Source: Aptenodytes patagonicus (lineage: Eukaryota; Chordata; Aves; Sphenisciformes; Spheniscidae). From it: a stretch of DNA of 64,000 nucleotides. The stretch spans positions 7,422,001 to 7,486,000 of the forward strand of contig NC_134970.1 of the NCBI RefSeq assembly GCF_965638725.1, read 5' to 3'. Positions 25,701-39,000 of this stretch are shown one piece after another. Within the stretch, counting starts at the first letter, position 1. The number at the start of each line of letters is the position of its first letter. Made by a program: the position numbers and the translations under genes. The notes below the pieces were generated by a model. The model ran no database searches and was not told the origin of the DNA. It saw only the letters and a program-made list of their open reading frames with translations.

Positions 25701-28700
25701 TCCAACATGGGCTGCGCGTGGCAGACGTTTGCATGCCACGGCACAGAGTGCCGGGGCTGTCCTTGGGAATGCGCTCACGCGGAGGAAACTGGAGTAGCGA
25801 GACATTGTTCTCCGGGAAAAGCAATCTGCGGAGGTGCTTCGCTCAGCTCCCGGGTCCTGGCTGTCCCCAGGCCAGCAGGCGCGTGACGCAGAGCCCCCCA
25901 GTGCCATGCTGTAACTGGGCTGTTCGCACCCCCTGCGGCCAGCTCTGCGGGATGCTCAGGCTAATTGCATAGTCCTTCTCACGCCCGCTGGGAGCTGATC
26001 GGCTGGTTTTAACAGTCTGCTGAATCCCGAGGCAGCCGCTTCACCTTCAAGCCCATGAGCGATGTTTAGGCAGCGAAGGAGATGGGCTAATTTCCAAAAC
26101 CCTGCAGGATGTCCTGAGCTCCCAGTTGTGTCAGCAGGAGCAAGACCAGCCCTGTCTGTGCGCTGGACCCAAATGTGACGGAGGCCCAGCGAGACGAGGC
26201 CATGGTGCGGTAGGCAATCCTGGGGGAGTGAGACCATGGGGCACCATCTGCGTTTTGGGTGCTAGTTTGGTGCCTGCCTGGGCTCAGATGACTTTGCGGC
26301 TACACTGCTGTTTGGAGAGGGTGAGGAGAGGTGCTGGGGTGTGTGGATCAGGGTAGGGCGGCTGGGAGAGCAGGATCATATTCGGGAGGCTGGAGGGCAG
26401 AAATGGGAGCAAGGACTGGCTGGGCTTTAGTGGGGAGAAAAACTCCCAGTCTGAAGCTGGGAGCTGCTCTTTGCACGAAGGGAACTGACTATGAGGATAT
26501 GGCCAGAGGATGCTCGGGGTGCAAGATGACCCCATGGAAGTGGAGTCATAAAATGCAAGTGAACAATGCACCAGTACCAGTCAGGGATAAATCCAGATCT
26601 CCCTCCCTGAAGCACCAGTGCTGCAGGGTCCCCATGTCCTGCTGGGCTTGCCGAAAATAAAACCACAGCCATACAGCCCCTCGAAGACCCCTCAGGCTCT
26701 GCCACAAACCTCCCCAGTCATATATCCCCAACTCATGACCCTAATGCACAGGTGTCCACAGACAGGGGACACACGGGATCCCATGCCTGGCACATCTCTG
26801 GGCACCTCACGTTGGGCCAGGGTGGATGGCTGATGTGATAACAGTTGGGACCCTTCCCTCTGCATCTGCCCCTCCATCACCACTCCTCGCTGTCCCAGCA
26901 CCACTCTGGGCATCATCATCACCTCCTGAAACACAAACGCCACACTCACCCATCCTGCTCGCCATGTTGGGCATTGGGGATGCTGTGAGGGTGGGATGCG
27001 TCTGGGGACAGGACAAGGCTGGGGCTTCTGCAGCAAGGCAAGGGAGGGATCCGGCAGCAGGGAGGCTATTGTCCCTGCAGTAGTCCTGCTCTCCACATGG
27101 GCTGTGAGAGCACAAGGATGATGGCCATCCTTGAGGGATCCAGGCACTGACACCCCACTGCCACCAAGGTCAGAGCAGAGAGGAGTGCTGGGGACAAGGG
27201 ACGTTCCTGTTCTGGGCCCTGACCCCTCCTGCCCCACAGGGGAGGGAGGGAAGATGGCGAGGGGCACAGCTGTGGCCCTATGGGACCCACCCCAGATCCA
27301 CTGCCTTCAGTGCTGCTTCCCCCCATCCCCTTCTGGACTTTTCCCTCTGGAGACTGCCCGGTTCCTCTTTGCCTGCGGCAGCTTGCGATGGAGGTGACTG
27401 CCCTGGAGTCCTCGTCCTACCCTGACAGCATACTGTCCCTGGGTGGGGGTCTGCCCCCAGCCTGGACACCCTCTTCCCTCGAAGCCAGGCCCTACCGCAG
27501 GTCCTCCACGGCCCCAGCAGCCCCTTCTTGTAGGACCCAGTGGCTGCCCCGTGCTCTGCACCCTGGGCCAGCCTGATGCATCCGGTGCAGAGCTGATGGT
27601 GCAACACGGGATGAGCATGGCTGAACAACGATGCAGGGCCCCTTGCCTTGCACCACCAGCCAGAGCAGCTCCACTGTTGCACCCCTCTGCAGACCCAGCC
27701 TGTGTCCCTCAGGAGGAGTGGGGTGGCAGCATCGTCTTCCAAGCTGGGGCACAGAGGTGGCCAGAAGTAGCGTGCACAAAAGTGTGTGCGTGTGCACCTC
27801 TGGGACTTCACTGCTCTGCGGAGGTCAGTGAGGTATTTGCATGCCCTTTGCCTGCATGGGTGGACACCGGTGTGTAAACAGGGACGTTCACTCTGCACAT
27901 GTGGGTGTGCATCCTGCCCGTGTGCTCCTGCAGGCAGGCAGGAGGAGGTGCATGTGCCCTTCCCAGGTGAGCAGCAGCTGTGTGGGTGGGTGCAACGAGT
28001 CGTGGGGGGGAAGGTTGCTGCAGGAGCAGTGCTGAGAGCTGAAAAGTGCTCTGGGATGAGTGGTGTGTACCTGCTCCATCTGCTCCTGGTCTCCCTCACA
28101 TCCAGTCTATCTCCACCAGCTCATGCGTCATTTTCCACCAGCGCCTTGTCTTTTGTGTTCTGAGTCTCCACTGGGCTGTGGCCTCCCATGCTCTGTCTCC
28201 CCCCAAATGCACCTCCGTTGTCATGTCTCAACCTGCTGGTGCTTCAGCAGAGGGGAGGAACAGGAGCCATGCTGGCCAGGTGGAACTACGCTGAGGTCCA
28301 TTCGTGCACTGTCAGATGCATGTAAGGGTATGCATGTAAGATGCATGTAAGACTGCATGTCTCAGCAGTGAGGATTTTTCTGCCCCTGGGAGCCTCAGCC
28401 ATGACACATCCCTGTACCACATCCCTGCTTCCCTCCTGCGTTCCCTCCATCCTGGATGAGTCCCCATGGCCAGGACAGTCCCTTCGGTTTCCATCAGTGC
28501 TTTCTGGATAAGGAAAAGCCTAAAGGGGTCAGGTGTTGTTCCCAGGGGCTCCGTCCTGGGTGTCATTCTTGGTCCCAGCTGGCACAGGTACATGTGTGGC
28601 TGATAGAGCCAAGCCAGTGGCATGGGGAGGTCCCTGAGTGGCAGAGGGAAAGTGTTGCAGGGTTTTCTGGGGTACTTCCCTGAGCATGAGTACCTTGGTG

Positions 28701-31179
28701 TTGTGTTGCTTCAGAGGCAGAGGATACACTGTGTCTCAGTGTCTGTTTCCCCCTTTTACCCCTGTGCATGGTCTCACTGAGGTACAGGAGTGACCCAGGT
28801 CCCAGGGCAACCAAACAAGGTCATTTTGCAAAGGGAGTGCATCTGCATCCTTCGCTGCAGCTTTCAAGAGGGTTTCATGACCAAGGCAGAACCTGGCAGG
28901 AGGAGGAAGGGTCTTACTGCTGAGGGGATCCCAAATCCTTTGAAATGGCTATCAAATCTCTTCAATCACCCTGGGCCACAGATCACTAAAACTGACAGCA
29001 CACAGGGAGCTCTTGGCCTCCATAAAAGTTTTTTTCCACACCACTTTTGCAGCTTGACCTTGTTTCTTGGATAAAGCCATGTTTTGGTGAAAGGTTCCCA
29101 TTCCCTTTGGGGAAAAAGGGCCAAAATCCAGCTCCCAAAGTACGGTGCTGCCCTCTGGTCTCCTGCTCGCTGTGCTCCATGCAGAGGAGCAGGACATGCC
29201 CGTGGTGCCTCTCGGGTACAGTGAGGGCCTCTGGACAGCCCACCTCTGGGGATCGGAGCCCCGTTTCTCTGCACCTTTGGGTGCCGCTAGGTTTTGTGGA
29301 TATTCCCTGGGCCCTACAAGGTCTGCAGGGGTCCAGCCGTCTGCGTCCTCCCCATCACAGGTGCCTAGCAGTTGGGCAGGTTGGGGGTGAGTGTGGGTGC
29401 ACGGATGTCACTGACACATGCCCAATGACTCACGTGTGCTGGCAGCTCTGTGGTATCCGCCCCGATGCCATGCTGAGCTTGTCCCTTGCTTGTCCCAGTG
29501 CTGGAGGAACAGGGCGGCGAGGAGGCAGCAGGTCTGTGCAGGACTGGGCCAGCAAGAGGCAGGAAGGGTGGCCCCAGGGGTTTGCATCTTGGTTGCATCC
29601 TCAGGGACCCCCTTGAGCTCAAAGCCACCCAGATGGGAGGGGTGCCCACTACACTAAGAGGGCAGATACAGTCTCAGCCTCAGCCCTGCTGAGGAAGGGA
29701 GCTTCTGCATTGTCTGACAGGCTGATACTTCAGGAAAGAACGCTCTTTGTTTACTCTGGTCCCTACTGCGGGCAAGTTTATGTGGCCACCTTGTTAAATA
29801 CTGCACTGCTGGTCATCTTAGGAAGACTTCTCAGTCAGAAGATGGAGGGTTGGAGGGAAGGGGAGTGCTGGGGCTTGTTTGTCTGTGGTAGGGCTGTCTC
29901 TAAGCCCCTACAGCCAAATTCTTTCATCCCACATAGGACAGGGAGCAATTCCTCAGTTCCATCCTCAGGCCTGATATAGAGTCCAGTCCAGGTCTGCAGA
30001 GGCTGCTGGCACTCTGGGATCTGCTCGTAAGACACAGATGCTGGTGGCCCTTGTCTCCAGGATAAGGTTGCTGTGCTGCTGGCCAAGCCCAGCACTTTGC
30101 TCTGGAGCTTGGTCCCTCTGATCTCCCAGCTCTTGGGTAAAAGGTGGCCCTGACAGGGTCTCCCATGGGCCACCAGTGAAGATGTTGTTTTCAGGATGAA
30201 ACTCTGGCACCCCCTTGCACACACATTCCTGCAAAAACACAGGCATGCACCTCTGCAGCATGGTGACCGGCAGTGCTGGCACTGCACGTCCCAGGGACAG
30301 CCCAGTCACTGCAACGAGCTGGGCTGGAGGTGGCCCGGGGTGGGGGGCTCCCCAGGGCAGCAAGGAGGAGCCAGCTGAGCGGCCGGGGGGAGAAGGCATT
30401 TGGGATGTGGGGTCCATGGTGGCGGGGATGCAGCGGGAGCCACTGCAGCACAGCGGGGTGGGGGCAGAAGAGGAAGGAAGCGTGCAGTGTCTCTGCACAG
30501 AGCCTGGGCAATAACAAACAGGAAGAGCCGCAGGGCTGCGGCACCGGGCATCGTCAGGAAGGATGTGCAGTGCCCCAAGGGCAGACTTGTCCTACCTGAG
30601 CCAGACCCTCCAGGGACCTTCCTCCCCAAATACACCCCCTTCCGTGCCCTGCTGGGGAGGGGGAGCCCATGTGTCTTCCCCCAAGGTGCCCAGGGATGGT
30701 CCCGGGTGCAGAGGAGTGACAGGTGGCACCCACAGAGACATGGGTTAGGGGGATGGTGGCATGGCATGAGGACCACACTGCTCATGGCCGGGCACGGAGG
30801 GTGGGAGGTGCCAAGCCCTGGCTCACCCTGCAGCGGGATGGGGAATGGCTGGTGCACAGCCCGGGCAAGGGGATACGGCCAGGGTGGCTGGGACAGGAGG
30901 ACTCATCCTAGCTCCCTGTGGGGTACATGGGGTCTGGTGTCCCCAGAGCAGCACCACTGCACCACGTGAAGCATCCCACCTTGACCCTTCTGCCAGCGGC
31001 CCCAGTCCCATGGCCGGGTCTCGCCTGTCCCTCCATGCCCCATGGGTTGGCACTGGCACCAGCCATGGCCGGTTGCAGAGGGCACCCAGCACACCCCACC
31101 GGCCCTGCTGGAGATGCCCATGGAGGCAGCCCAGGATTTTGGGGGAGTCAGGGCTGCACCCACAGGCGCAAGACAGGGG

Positions 31180-31423
31180 TTCGCTGGCGGGGAGCGAGAC
31201 TGGGGCTGCAGGCGGCCCAGCGGAGCCGAGCTGCGGCGATGTGGCCGGTATGTGTGTGGGCGGCAGGCAGGGTGGGGGAGAAGGAGGGAGAGGAAGCGGC
31301 AGAGGCAGCAGCTCCTTTGATAAGCAGCTTCCTGAACACTTTCAAACCGTGGTGTTAGACCAACACGCGCGGCGCCTGCGGGCCTGTGCCGGGACCGACG
31401 GAGCCCACGCCGCGGGGCAGCAG
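31180..31423 (+). promoter_or_regulatory. PTPN7: Candidate PTPN7 promoter and non-coding first exon
   Basis: A locally CpG-rich patch ends in CAGCAG|GTAGGC (donor at 31424) about 1.4 kb before the PTPN7 start exon. It holds GAGAGGAAGCGG near 31288-31299 (PU.1/ETS-like), GATAAG at 31319-31324 and CTTCCTG at 31328-31334 (ETS on the other strand). Such motifs are usual in promoters of blood-cell genes, and PTPN7 is haematopoietic in mammals. No TATA box is evident. The assignment is inference. Confidence 0.35.
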
Positions 31424-32944
31424 GTAGGCAGCCCCCCAGCCCACCCATGCTGCCCGCTGGAGAGGGGACCCCCGCCAGGCAGTGCTGGGCCCTGGCGCCC
31501 ATGGGCGGTGGGCATGTGCTTGCTGCCGGGCAGCCCTGGGCAGGGCTGGGATGCTGGGCAGGGTGATGGGGACACTCTCCCTGCAGGTGCCGGCAGCTGG
31601 GGCTCTTCCCAGGGCCCTCCTGCCTGCCAGGGGCTTGGCTGGGGCATCTCCCAGGTGTTTTCTGGCCAGTGTGCGAGGGGCGGCTGCTGGAGTTGGAGCC
31701 TGCTGCTGTCTCTGGCCAGGATCTCCCCTGGTGCTGTGGCTCCGGGGGAGCAGCTGCTCTTGCCCCACCTGGTTGGGGGACAGGTCCCCCAGGGTGCCCT
31801 GCGTGGGGCACGGGGATGGTGTGCGTGGCAGCGGTGGCATTGTCAACCCCAGAAATGCCACCAGGCAGCAGGGAGTCATGGGGAACGGCTCCTGCCCTAG
31901 CCACATTCCCAAACAGCATGGCCACAGTGTGGACCCAGTTCTCTGCAGGACCTCCCTGAGCTGATGAGGTACCTGGGATCCCACTCTTTGCCCACCAAGT
32001 GCTCCAACTACGCAGCATCCCCTGTCCCTTTGGGTCCATCTCCTCCCCATGAAGGGAGCTAGGGATGAGAAGGAGCCTCACCATCCCAGGGTGCTGCCTG
32101 CACTGTGAGGAGCTCTGCCCAGAGGTGAACCAGCATCACCCGTATCTCCCCGTCCCTGCCAGGGGCTGTCCTGGGGCTGGTGGCTGTTGGAGCCCTGGCA
32201 TCTTCCTCCAGCTGGGCTACCCCATCACCTCTTGCTCAACCACCCAGATAAAGCAGTTTCCTCTTGACGGTTGCTGAGACCTGTGGGATGGAGGAGGCTG
32301 TCCCAGGGTCTCCCTTGCCAGAGCTGCGAGTCTGTTGAGGGTGCCTGGCCCCGTGTTGCCCAACAGCAGGAGCTGGCCAGGCTCCTTGTTGTGCCTACAG
32401 CCCACCGCATCTCACCTGCCGAATGCTGCTGTGCTCATGTGGGTCCCAGCTATCCCTCCTCCCCATCACGTCCTCAGGCCGAAGCAGGCATGCCAGGGAA
32501 GAGTTGGAAACACACGGCAGTGTATGCTTCCCATGGAGGTGGAGAGCATCTTGGGCTCCCCCAAAACTAGACCATGCTCCACCAACACAGGGCATGGGTG
32601 TCCTCTGCTTGGTTCAAGCAGATGGCTGTCGGTACCATGCCCAGGGTCACCAGTGGGTGCCTGTGTGGGCTGCAGTGCTGCAGGCGTCCTGGGAGCTCTC
32701 CCTATGCCACCTGCCTGGATGCAGGGGCTGGGGGCCCTGGTTCCAGGGCAGCTGAGGATCCAAAACCCGTCCCTTGCTTAGGGACCATCCGTCAGGGGGT
32801 CCACCCAGCCTCATGGTATCTCTCAGATCTGCCTTTTCTTTTCCAGCCGCTTCTCCTCCGATGGCTCCTTGATTCCCCGGGACCTGAGGGCCCCCTGTGT
32901 CCGCTCCCTGTGCTTCAGGACAAGGGCTTTGTGGCTGCCACAGC

Positions 32945-33075
32945 ATGGTACAAGCCTGCTTGGTGTGCTCCAGAGTTCATAACGGCAGCCTGACAACCTG
33001 GGCAGCCAGGGCAGACATGGACAAGACAGACAAGCCTAGTCCCTCTGCCAAGAAGCACGTGCGTCTTCAGGAGAG
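32945..33075 (+). CDS. PTPN7: PTPN7 coding exon 1 (start, KIM)
   Basis: Codes residues 1-43 and two bases of Arg44. A likely acceptor TTTTCCAG precedes 32847, so 32847-32944 would be 5' UTR. It includes a four-codon upstream ORF (ATG at 32861, stop TGA). A second in-frame ATG at 33017 (Met25) aligns with the start of the shorter human isoform. The exon carries KKHVRLQER, the first half of the MAPK-docking motif, and ends at donor GTGAGT in phase 2. Confidence 0.88.
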
Positions 33076-36000
33076 GTGAGTGTGGCTGGACAGTGCCTGC
33101 AGCCTGAAACCTGTACTGCCCATCTCAGCCCAGACAGTGGGTACCCATGGCACTGCTCATCCCTAGGGCTTGGGTTCCCCCAAACTTCCTTCCTCCGGCC
33201 CTGCCAGCCTGCTGTCTGACGACTTGTGCAGATGCCAGGTCTGAGCGTGGCGGCAGCCCTGACCCCTCCCAGCCCAGGCCGGGCCAAATCTAGACACCGT
33301 GCTTTGAGAGCTTTCCAGCAAAAAGGTGAAATGACCAGCTAGTTCCTTGTTCCTCCACCCCCCGTCTTCTGGGGTCTCTACCTGGCCCCTTTCTTCATCC
33401 TCTGTTATCCTCTGCCTGACTTTTGCTTGGTGTGGGGTGGTTTTAACTGGTGATATGGAAGGATGAGCTGCCCTCCTGTCCCAGGGTAGCAGAGGGTCAG
33501 CCAGGGACCCCTTTGCCTTGCAGAAGGGGCTCCAACGTGTCGCTGATGCTGGACATGAGCTCACTGGGGAGCGTGGAGCCCATCCAGCCTGTCTGCACGC
33601 CGCGGGACATCACGCTGAAGTTCCTGAGGACATCCAGCCATGTGCTGAGGAGAGAGGAGCTCCAGCAACACGCCCAGAGCCTGACACAGCTCGAGGAGGA
33701 GTTTTCGGTACGACGTTCCCCTCCCCTCTCCCTCCTCACATGAGGGATGGCAGGGACTGGCAGTGGGGGGGACTGGCAGGGGTGGACATCTCTGAGGGAG
33801 GCTCCGAGCTCAGCTGTGCCCCACAGCACCAGTGGCAGGGAAGGCAATGTGGGTAAACAGGGGTGAGGGGTGCCCTGGTGCACACGAGTCCCCCTTGCGT
33901 CCCTGGAAAGCCTGTCCTGCCCTCCCGTGCCAAGCTCTTCTCCCAAGGTGGCCTCTCTGGAAGGTGTCCCACCACATCTGGACTAAGGACAGGGCTCATC
34001 CCAGGAGCTGACATCTCTGGTGATGCTGCTAGGTCCCTGGGCCAGCCTCTCATTGCCTGGGGGACCAGCTCTGCCACAACAAGAGGACACAAGCAGCAGC
34101 AATGGAGTTTTCCTCATAGTTGTTCTCTCCTCCTGCAGAAAATCCCACCCAACTTTGTCAGTCCGGAGGAGCTGGAGATCCCTGGACGTGCTTCCAAGGA
34201 CAGATACAAAACCATCCTCCCCAGTATGTGCTACTGCATCCCTTTGCCTCACATTTGCCCAGGTGCCATGTGCAGGGAGGGGTGTGTGCGCACACGTGTG
34301 CGTGTGTGTGTGTGTGCGTGCATGGATGTTTGTGCATGGGAGAGGGGTGACTCAGAGCAGCCCTGGCACCAGGGTGGGCACTCTTGGTGTTCCTGCTGTG
34401 TTTGTTCCTGCTCCCCATGTTGCAGGAGCCGAGTGCTGTGTTGCAGGGGGTGTACACTGTGTTGTGGGGTGGTATGTGGGGAGCTACTCTTCAGGGTGTA
34501 TTCCCAGGGTGTGCAGCGCGTGACAGCCCAGCCTGGGTTGCTCCCTGCCACTGTGGGGGCCTTACATGTTCCAAGGGCATGTTGCTGGGGGTATAAAGGC
34601 TGAGAACATTCTAGGAGGACTCGTTAGGGCTCTAGTCAGGCACTGTGGGAGGGCCCTGGGGGGCTATTGCCTGGCGGGTGAGTTATCCCACATGCTCACT
34701 GCGGTACAGGCAGGTTTGGGCATGGCTGGCTGTACCCTGCCATGGTAGTGAAGGAGTAATAGGGCAAGAAGGGGCCCAAGGGAGGGTGCGGACAGCTCCA
34801 AGCATGGCATGGAGCTGGGAGGACTCAGTCTCCAGCCTCTGGAGCTGGGGCAGGGAGGATGGGCAGGGTCAGGCTCCAAAAGACTGTCCCTGGGGTAATG
34901 CCTGCCATTTCTTTCAGATCCTGAGAGCCGGGTCTGTCTCAGGAGGGCAGGGAACCAGGACGAAGACAGCTACATAAATGCCAACTACATCACGGTGAGT
35001 GTCCTGCCTGGCTGCAGAGCAGGTGGTCTCCCAGGTCCTGCAACCCACGGCTCACAGGGCATCGGGCTGCAAACTCCTTGGTGCTGCAGGTGCCACGCTG
35101 GGACCCACATACTGGGGCACTGACTGTCACCCACCGTCCTGTGGCTGCTCTGGGGTAGCAGCCTGAACTCGCCACCCCTTTCTGAGCTGCAGAGATGTGG
35201 CTCCATCCACGCAGGGCAGACACACTGTCCCTTTTGGTAGGAAAGCCTCACAAGGTGGCTGCTTTCGGCTCCTGCTGCTTGGGTGGGTTGAGCACCCGTA
35301 TGGGCTCCCTCGCAGTGGCTTCTCCATCTCTTCCTCATGCACTAGTCCGTTGTCTGCTAAGGCCACAGGACGCAAGCCGTGTCATCAGAGCATCGCAGCC
35401 TGGTGCTGTTCAACCCTTATACATCCAGGAATTTCCTCTCCGCTCAGGGGGTTTGTTGCAATTTCCCAAGAAGAAAGCTAATGAAGGGGAGGGCATGGCT
35501 TATCTTTGACACCTGATGGGGTCCCTTTCCAGAGACCGAGAAATCCCCAGACACAAGGGTGTTACTTCAGGCAGCCTGATTTATGATAATCATCCTCCTG
35601 TGCAAATGACCCCTTCCAGGCTGCAGTCTCACTTGTGCTGAACCATACATCACCCTAAAACAGGCTCTTGTGTCAGCCAGGTACCAGCTTTGCCTGGTTG
35701 GTAGGCTTCTTTCTGAGCAATTCATCTCATTTCAGCATCCTTCCCCTTGGGACAGGCCAGGGGCACTGGGGAGCAGGGGTGGGTCCACAGCCACTCTGGG
35801 TGTGTGGCAGCGAGGAGAGTGTGGGAATGTGGGAGTCAGAAAAGTAGCCCACAAAAGTGCCCTCTGGTGTGATGGACAGACCCCTGGAAGGTGGTCTGAG
35901 GGCGCAGGTTGGAGCTGGAGGGCATTTAGTAGCGTTTCTTTTCTGATGGTGCTCATGGGTGTGAACCAACGAGGCATCAGCGGTGTGAGCTGCCAGCATC

Positions 36001-39000
36001 CTGCGGTGAGGGTCAAAGTCTGACCTTGGACACAGGAGCACCATGCCTAAAACTGTGGGGAGGCTTGCTGGTCCAAATGAGGGTTTGAACGTGGGCAGCA
36101 GAGGACTACTTTTAGAGTAGTCTTCCTGAGGTAGCCTGGCAGCATGCAGCTTCACATCGGGTGACCCCATCACCCTGTCCATATGCATCACTGTGTACGT
36201 GAGCATGTGGCATACTCTCCATCTCACACGAGTGCTAACAAAAATGCACAAACACTGCCCCTCCCTATCTCACACACATGTGCACATATATTTGCACACA
36301 CCTGAGCACGTGTGCTCACACATCCCTGTGTGGAGCCGGTATTTTCTGACCCCTTCCTTCCACTTACCTCTCCAAGGGTGTCACGGTGCAGGAATTTATG
36401 GGCACATCAGCAAATTAGCAACCCAGCCTGCTTCTGGCGTGCTTGGGAGGCACGGCGAGTCTGGAAGAGCTCTGCAGGTATTTGATCACATCAGCCCCCA
36501 CCTGCAATTGAATGTTTTTCCTGCTGACCATATCCCATGAAATGTTTTTGAGCACGAGGAGCAGGTGGGGGGAAATTCCCAGTGTTGACACCTCCAGGTC
36601 TTACTGCAAGTCTCCTTCTGAATGGAAAATCATGTTTCCTAGGAAAAAGAAATAATCTTGAGGCATGAGAAAAGGGCTATACAAAAAGTTCCTGAAAATG
36701 TTGCTGCCCCTTGGCTGGGCCAGCGCAACTTCTTGTAGGACCAAACTGTTAACAGGATTGCCAGAAAGACCTGGATTAAATCACAGGGATTTAGGTGCAT
36801 TTTTAACTGAGATCTCTTTTGACAAAAACATAAAGCTCCTCCCAGAGTGCTGTGTACTTGCTTTTCCAAAAGCTGTGGGTGCTGTGGGTGCCTCCTCCAG
36901 CATCCCCAGGGCATCCTCAGCTGGGTCCCTGACTCCTTGCTCTATTGCCAAATTGCATCTGCAGCTGGGAGCTGGAGTAACATGTTACTGACCTCATTAC
37001 TTTCCCACACCTCTGCCTGTGCCTGCCCTCCAGCTCCTGCCTGCTGCCGCTGCACGCTCTCCCCTCTGCTGGGCCAGCAGCACTGCCCATGAGGCCATGG
37101 TGTGAAGCAGGAGCTGAGCAGGACTCAGAGCACCTCCAACCTTTTCTATTTCTTTGGCAATTTTATACTGCGGGAGGAAGTGACCATGGAGGCAGAGGAT
37201 GCTTGGAGCTGTGAAACAGAGTCTGGGGCAGAGGCAAGGCAGGGGCCTGTGCCAACCACCCCTCCAGGTGTTCCCAGACCCAGCCTTCCCGCTGCTGGGC
37301 ACTGCCGCGTCCCCTCCTGAGCCCTTCGGGGAGGCAGCACTGGTGGGACCCAGCTGGGACTGGGAGAGAAGCGCCCTCCCTGCATGAGCTCTGCCTCGCC
37401 AAGGTGTCCATCACACCAGCTATCGTCACACCAATAACCTGGGGATGTTTGCAAGGAGCTTGGGTGCACATGGCTTGCTCCATGGGTTTGTTCCTGGATT
37501 GTGGGACTGAGAGGATGGAGAGGATGTCTGGTAGTTCCTGATCAGGTCTATAAAAGCATTTCAAGGACAGGTTTAGTAGGAAATAGCCCAAATGGCTCAG
37601 CCTCTCACCTGCAGAGAAAGACAAGCACCAAGCCTGGAGACAGGCTCCCCTTGCACGACAGGGTCCCTCCCAGCATCACTGATGGACCATGTGCTCGGCA
37701 GGGCTACGCGGGGCGGCCCCGGGAGTACATTGCCACCCAGGGACCCATGCTGAACACCGTGGCCGACTTCTGGGAGATGGTGTGGCAGGAGGAGGCGCCC
37801 CTCATTGTCATGATAACCAAGCTCCAGGAGCGCAAAGAGGTACTGTTGTCCCTCCCCAGGCCTAGGCACAGCACCCCAGCCAGGAGCAAAGGGTGGGGTA
37901 ATAACAACAGTAAAGGGTTATGTGAGACCAAATGTGGTGTCTGAGCACCTGCTTGCTTTCTCTGCTTTCCTCTCAGAGGGTACCCCCGATCGATCGCACA
38001 TGGAGGAGGAGAGCCCCAGGGCTGCAGCCTTGGGCCCATCCAGCAAAGCCTCTCCTCCTCATGTGGCCTCTCGTGCTCTGCGCATGCTTTACCAGCTGGA
38101 TAATAGGATAAAGAGATTAGGGCAACCCCTGGGAGAAGGAACAGAGGCAGCAGTCAGCAGTGTCCCTCCAGCCCCGAGCAGCTCTCCTCCTAGGCTGGGA
38201 GCTCTCAGCCAGTAGATCCAGGCTGGGATGGGAGCCGGCAGCACTGTGCCCTGCGTGGCAGCCGCTCTGTGCTTTGGCTGGGATCCCTGGCTCCCTGTCC
38301 AAGCAGCACCTGCCTGGGGGAACTCACCCTCTCTTTCCTGGCAATGTCCTTCCTCCTTTCTGTCCCCGGCTGGTGCAGCATCCCTGTGGCCTCCACTGGG
38401 CAGGCTGGGTCCTTCTGGGTCTGGCAGGACATGGCACAGCTCCTGTGGGGCTGGGGAGAGCCGTGCGGCCCCGGGGTCTGAAAGCCATATGGCAGGGCAT
38501 GGGAAAAGGTGCAGGGGGAGCAGGTGTGGGGGAGAGGGATCTATCCCTTCCTTAGCTTCCCCTCTGTATCACTCCACATCCACCTTCCCCGCTCCCCCAC
38601 ACCTCCCCACGTGATGCCCCTTCCCAAGAGCACTGAGCAAAGCATAGCTCAAACATCCACTGGGTGCCTTGAGCATCTCCACAGCCATGAACCCTGCCTT
38701 GTTCTTTCAGAAATGTGTCCACTACTGGCCGGAGAAGGAGGGCATCTATGGCCCCTTCACCATCCGTGTGCAGGGGGTGAGCGAGTGCGTGGAGTATGTG
38801 GTCCGGGATCTCTCTATCCAGGTGGGTTTGAGCTCCATCCTGGGGTCAGAGGGGGAGCCCAGCAGGGCCTGGCAGTGCCCCTGACACTCTCAAGCTCTCT
38901 AGTAGGGTGGCAACGCTGTGTGACAGGAGAGCAGAGGGTTCATGGCTTGGAGAGCTGGGTCTTATGAGCCCCCTGCCAGAGGAGGGGTCTGCAGAGCTCC

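Larger units (their letters stand above)
10461..31180. other. Intergenic region between divergent PTPRV and PTPN7
   Basis: About 20 kb with no reading frame resembling a known protein and no coherent exon series. Contents I can support are a (TG)n run at 10702-10716, a 14-C run at 11444-11457, one CR1 fragment (about 22190-22790), short transcription-factor-motif clusters and possibly an untranslated first exon of PTPRV just above 10.5 kb. A lineage-specific lncRNA cannot be excluded by eye. Confidence 0.6.

Noticed and set aside
30845-31900. Plus-strand frame of 351 codons upstream of PTPN7
   Set aside because: Composition is low-complexity Gly/Pro/Ser/Trp typical of GC-rich non-coding DNA. 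A minus-strand frame of 393 codons overlaps it. Neither shows a domain.
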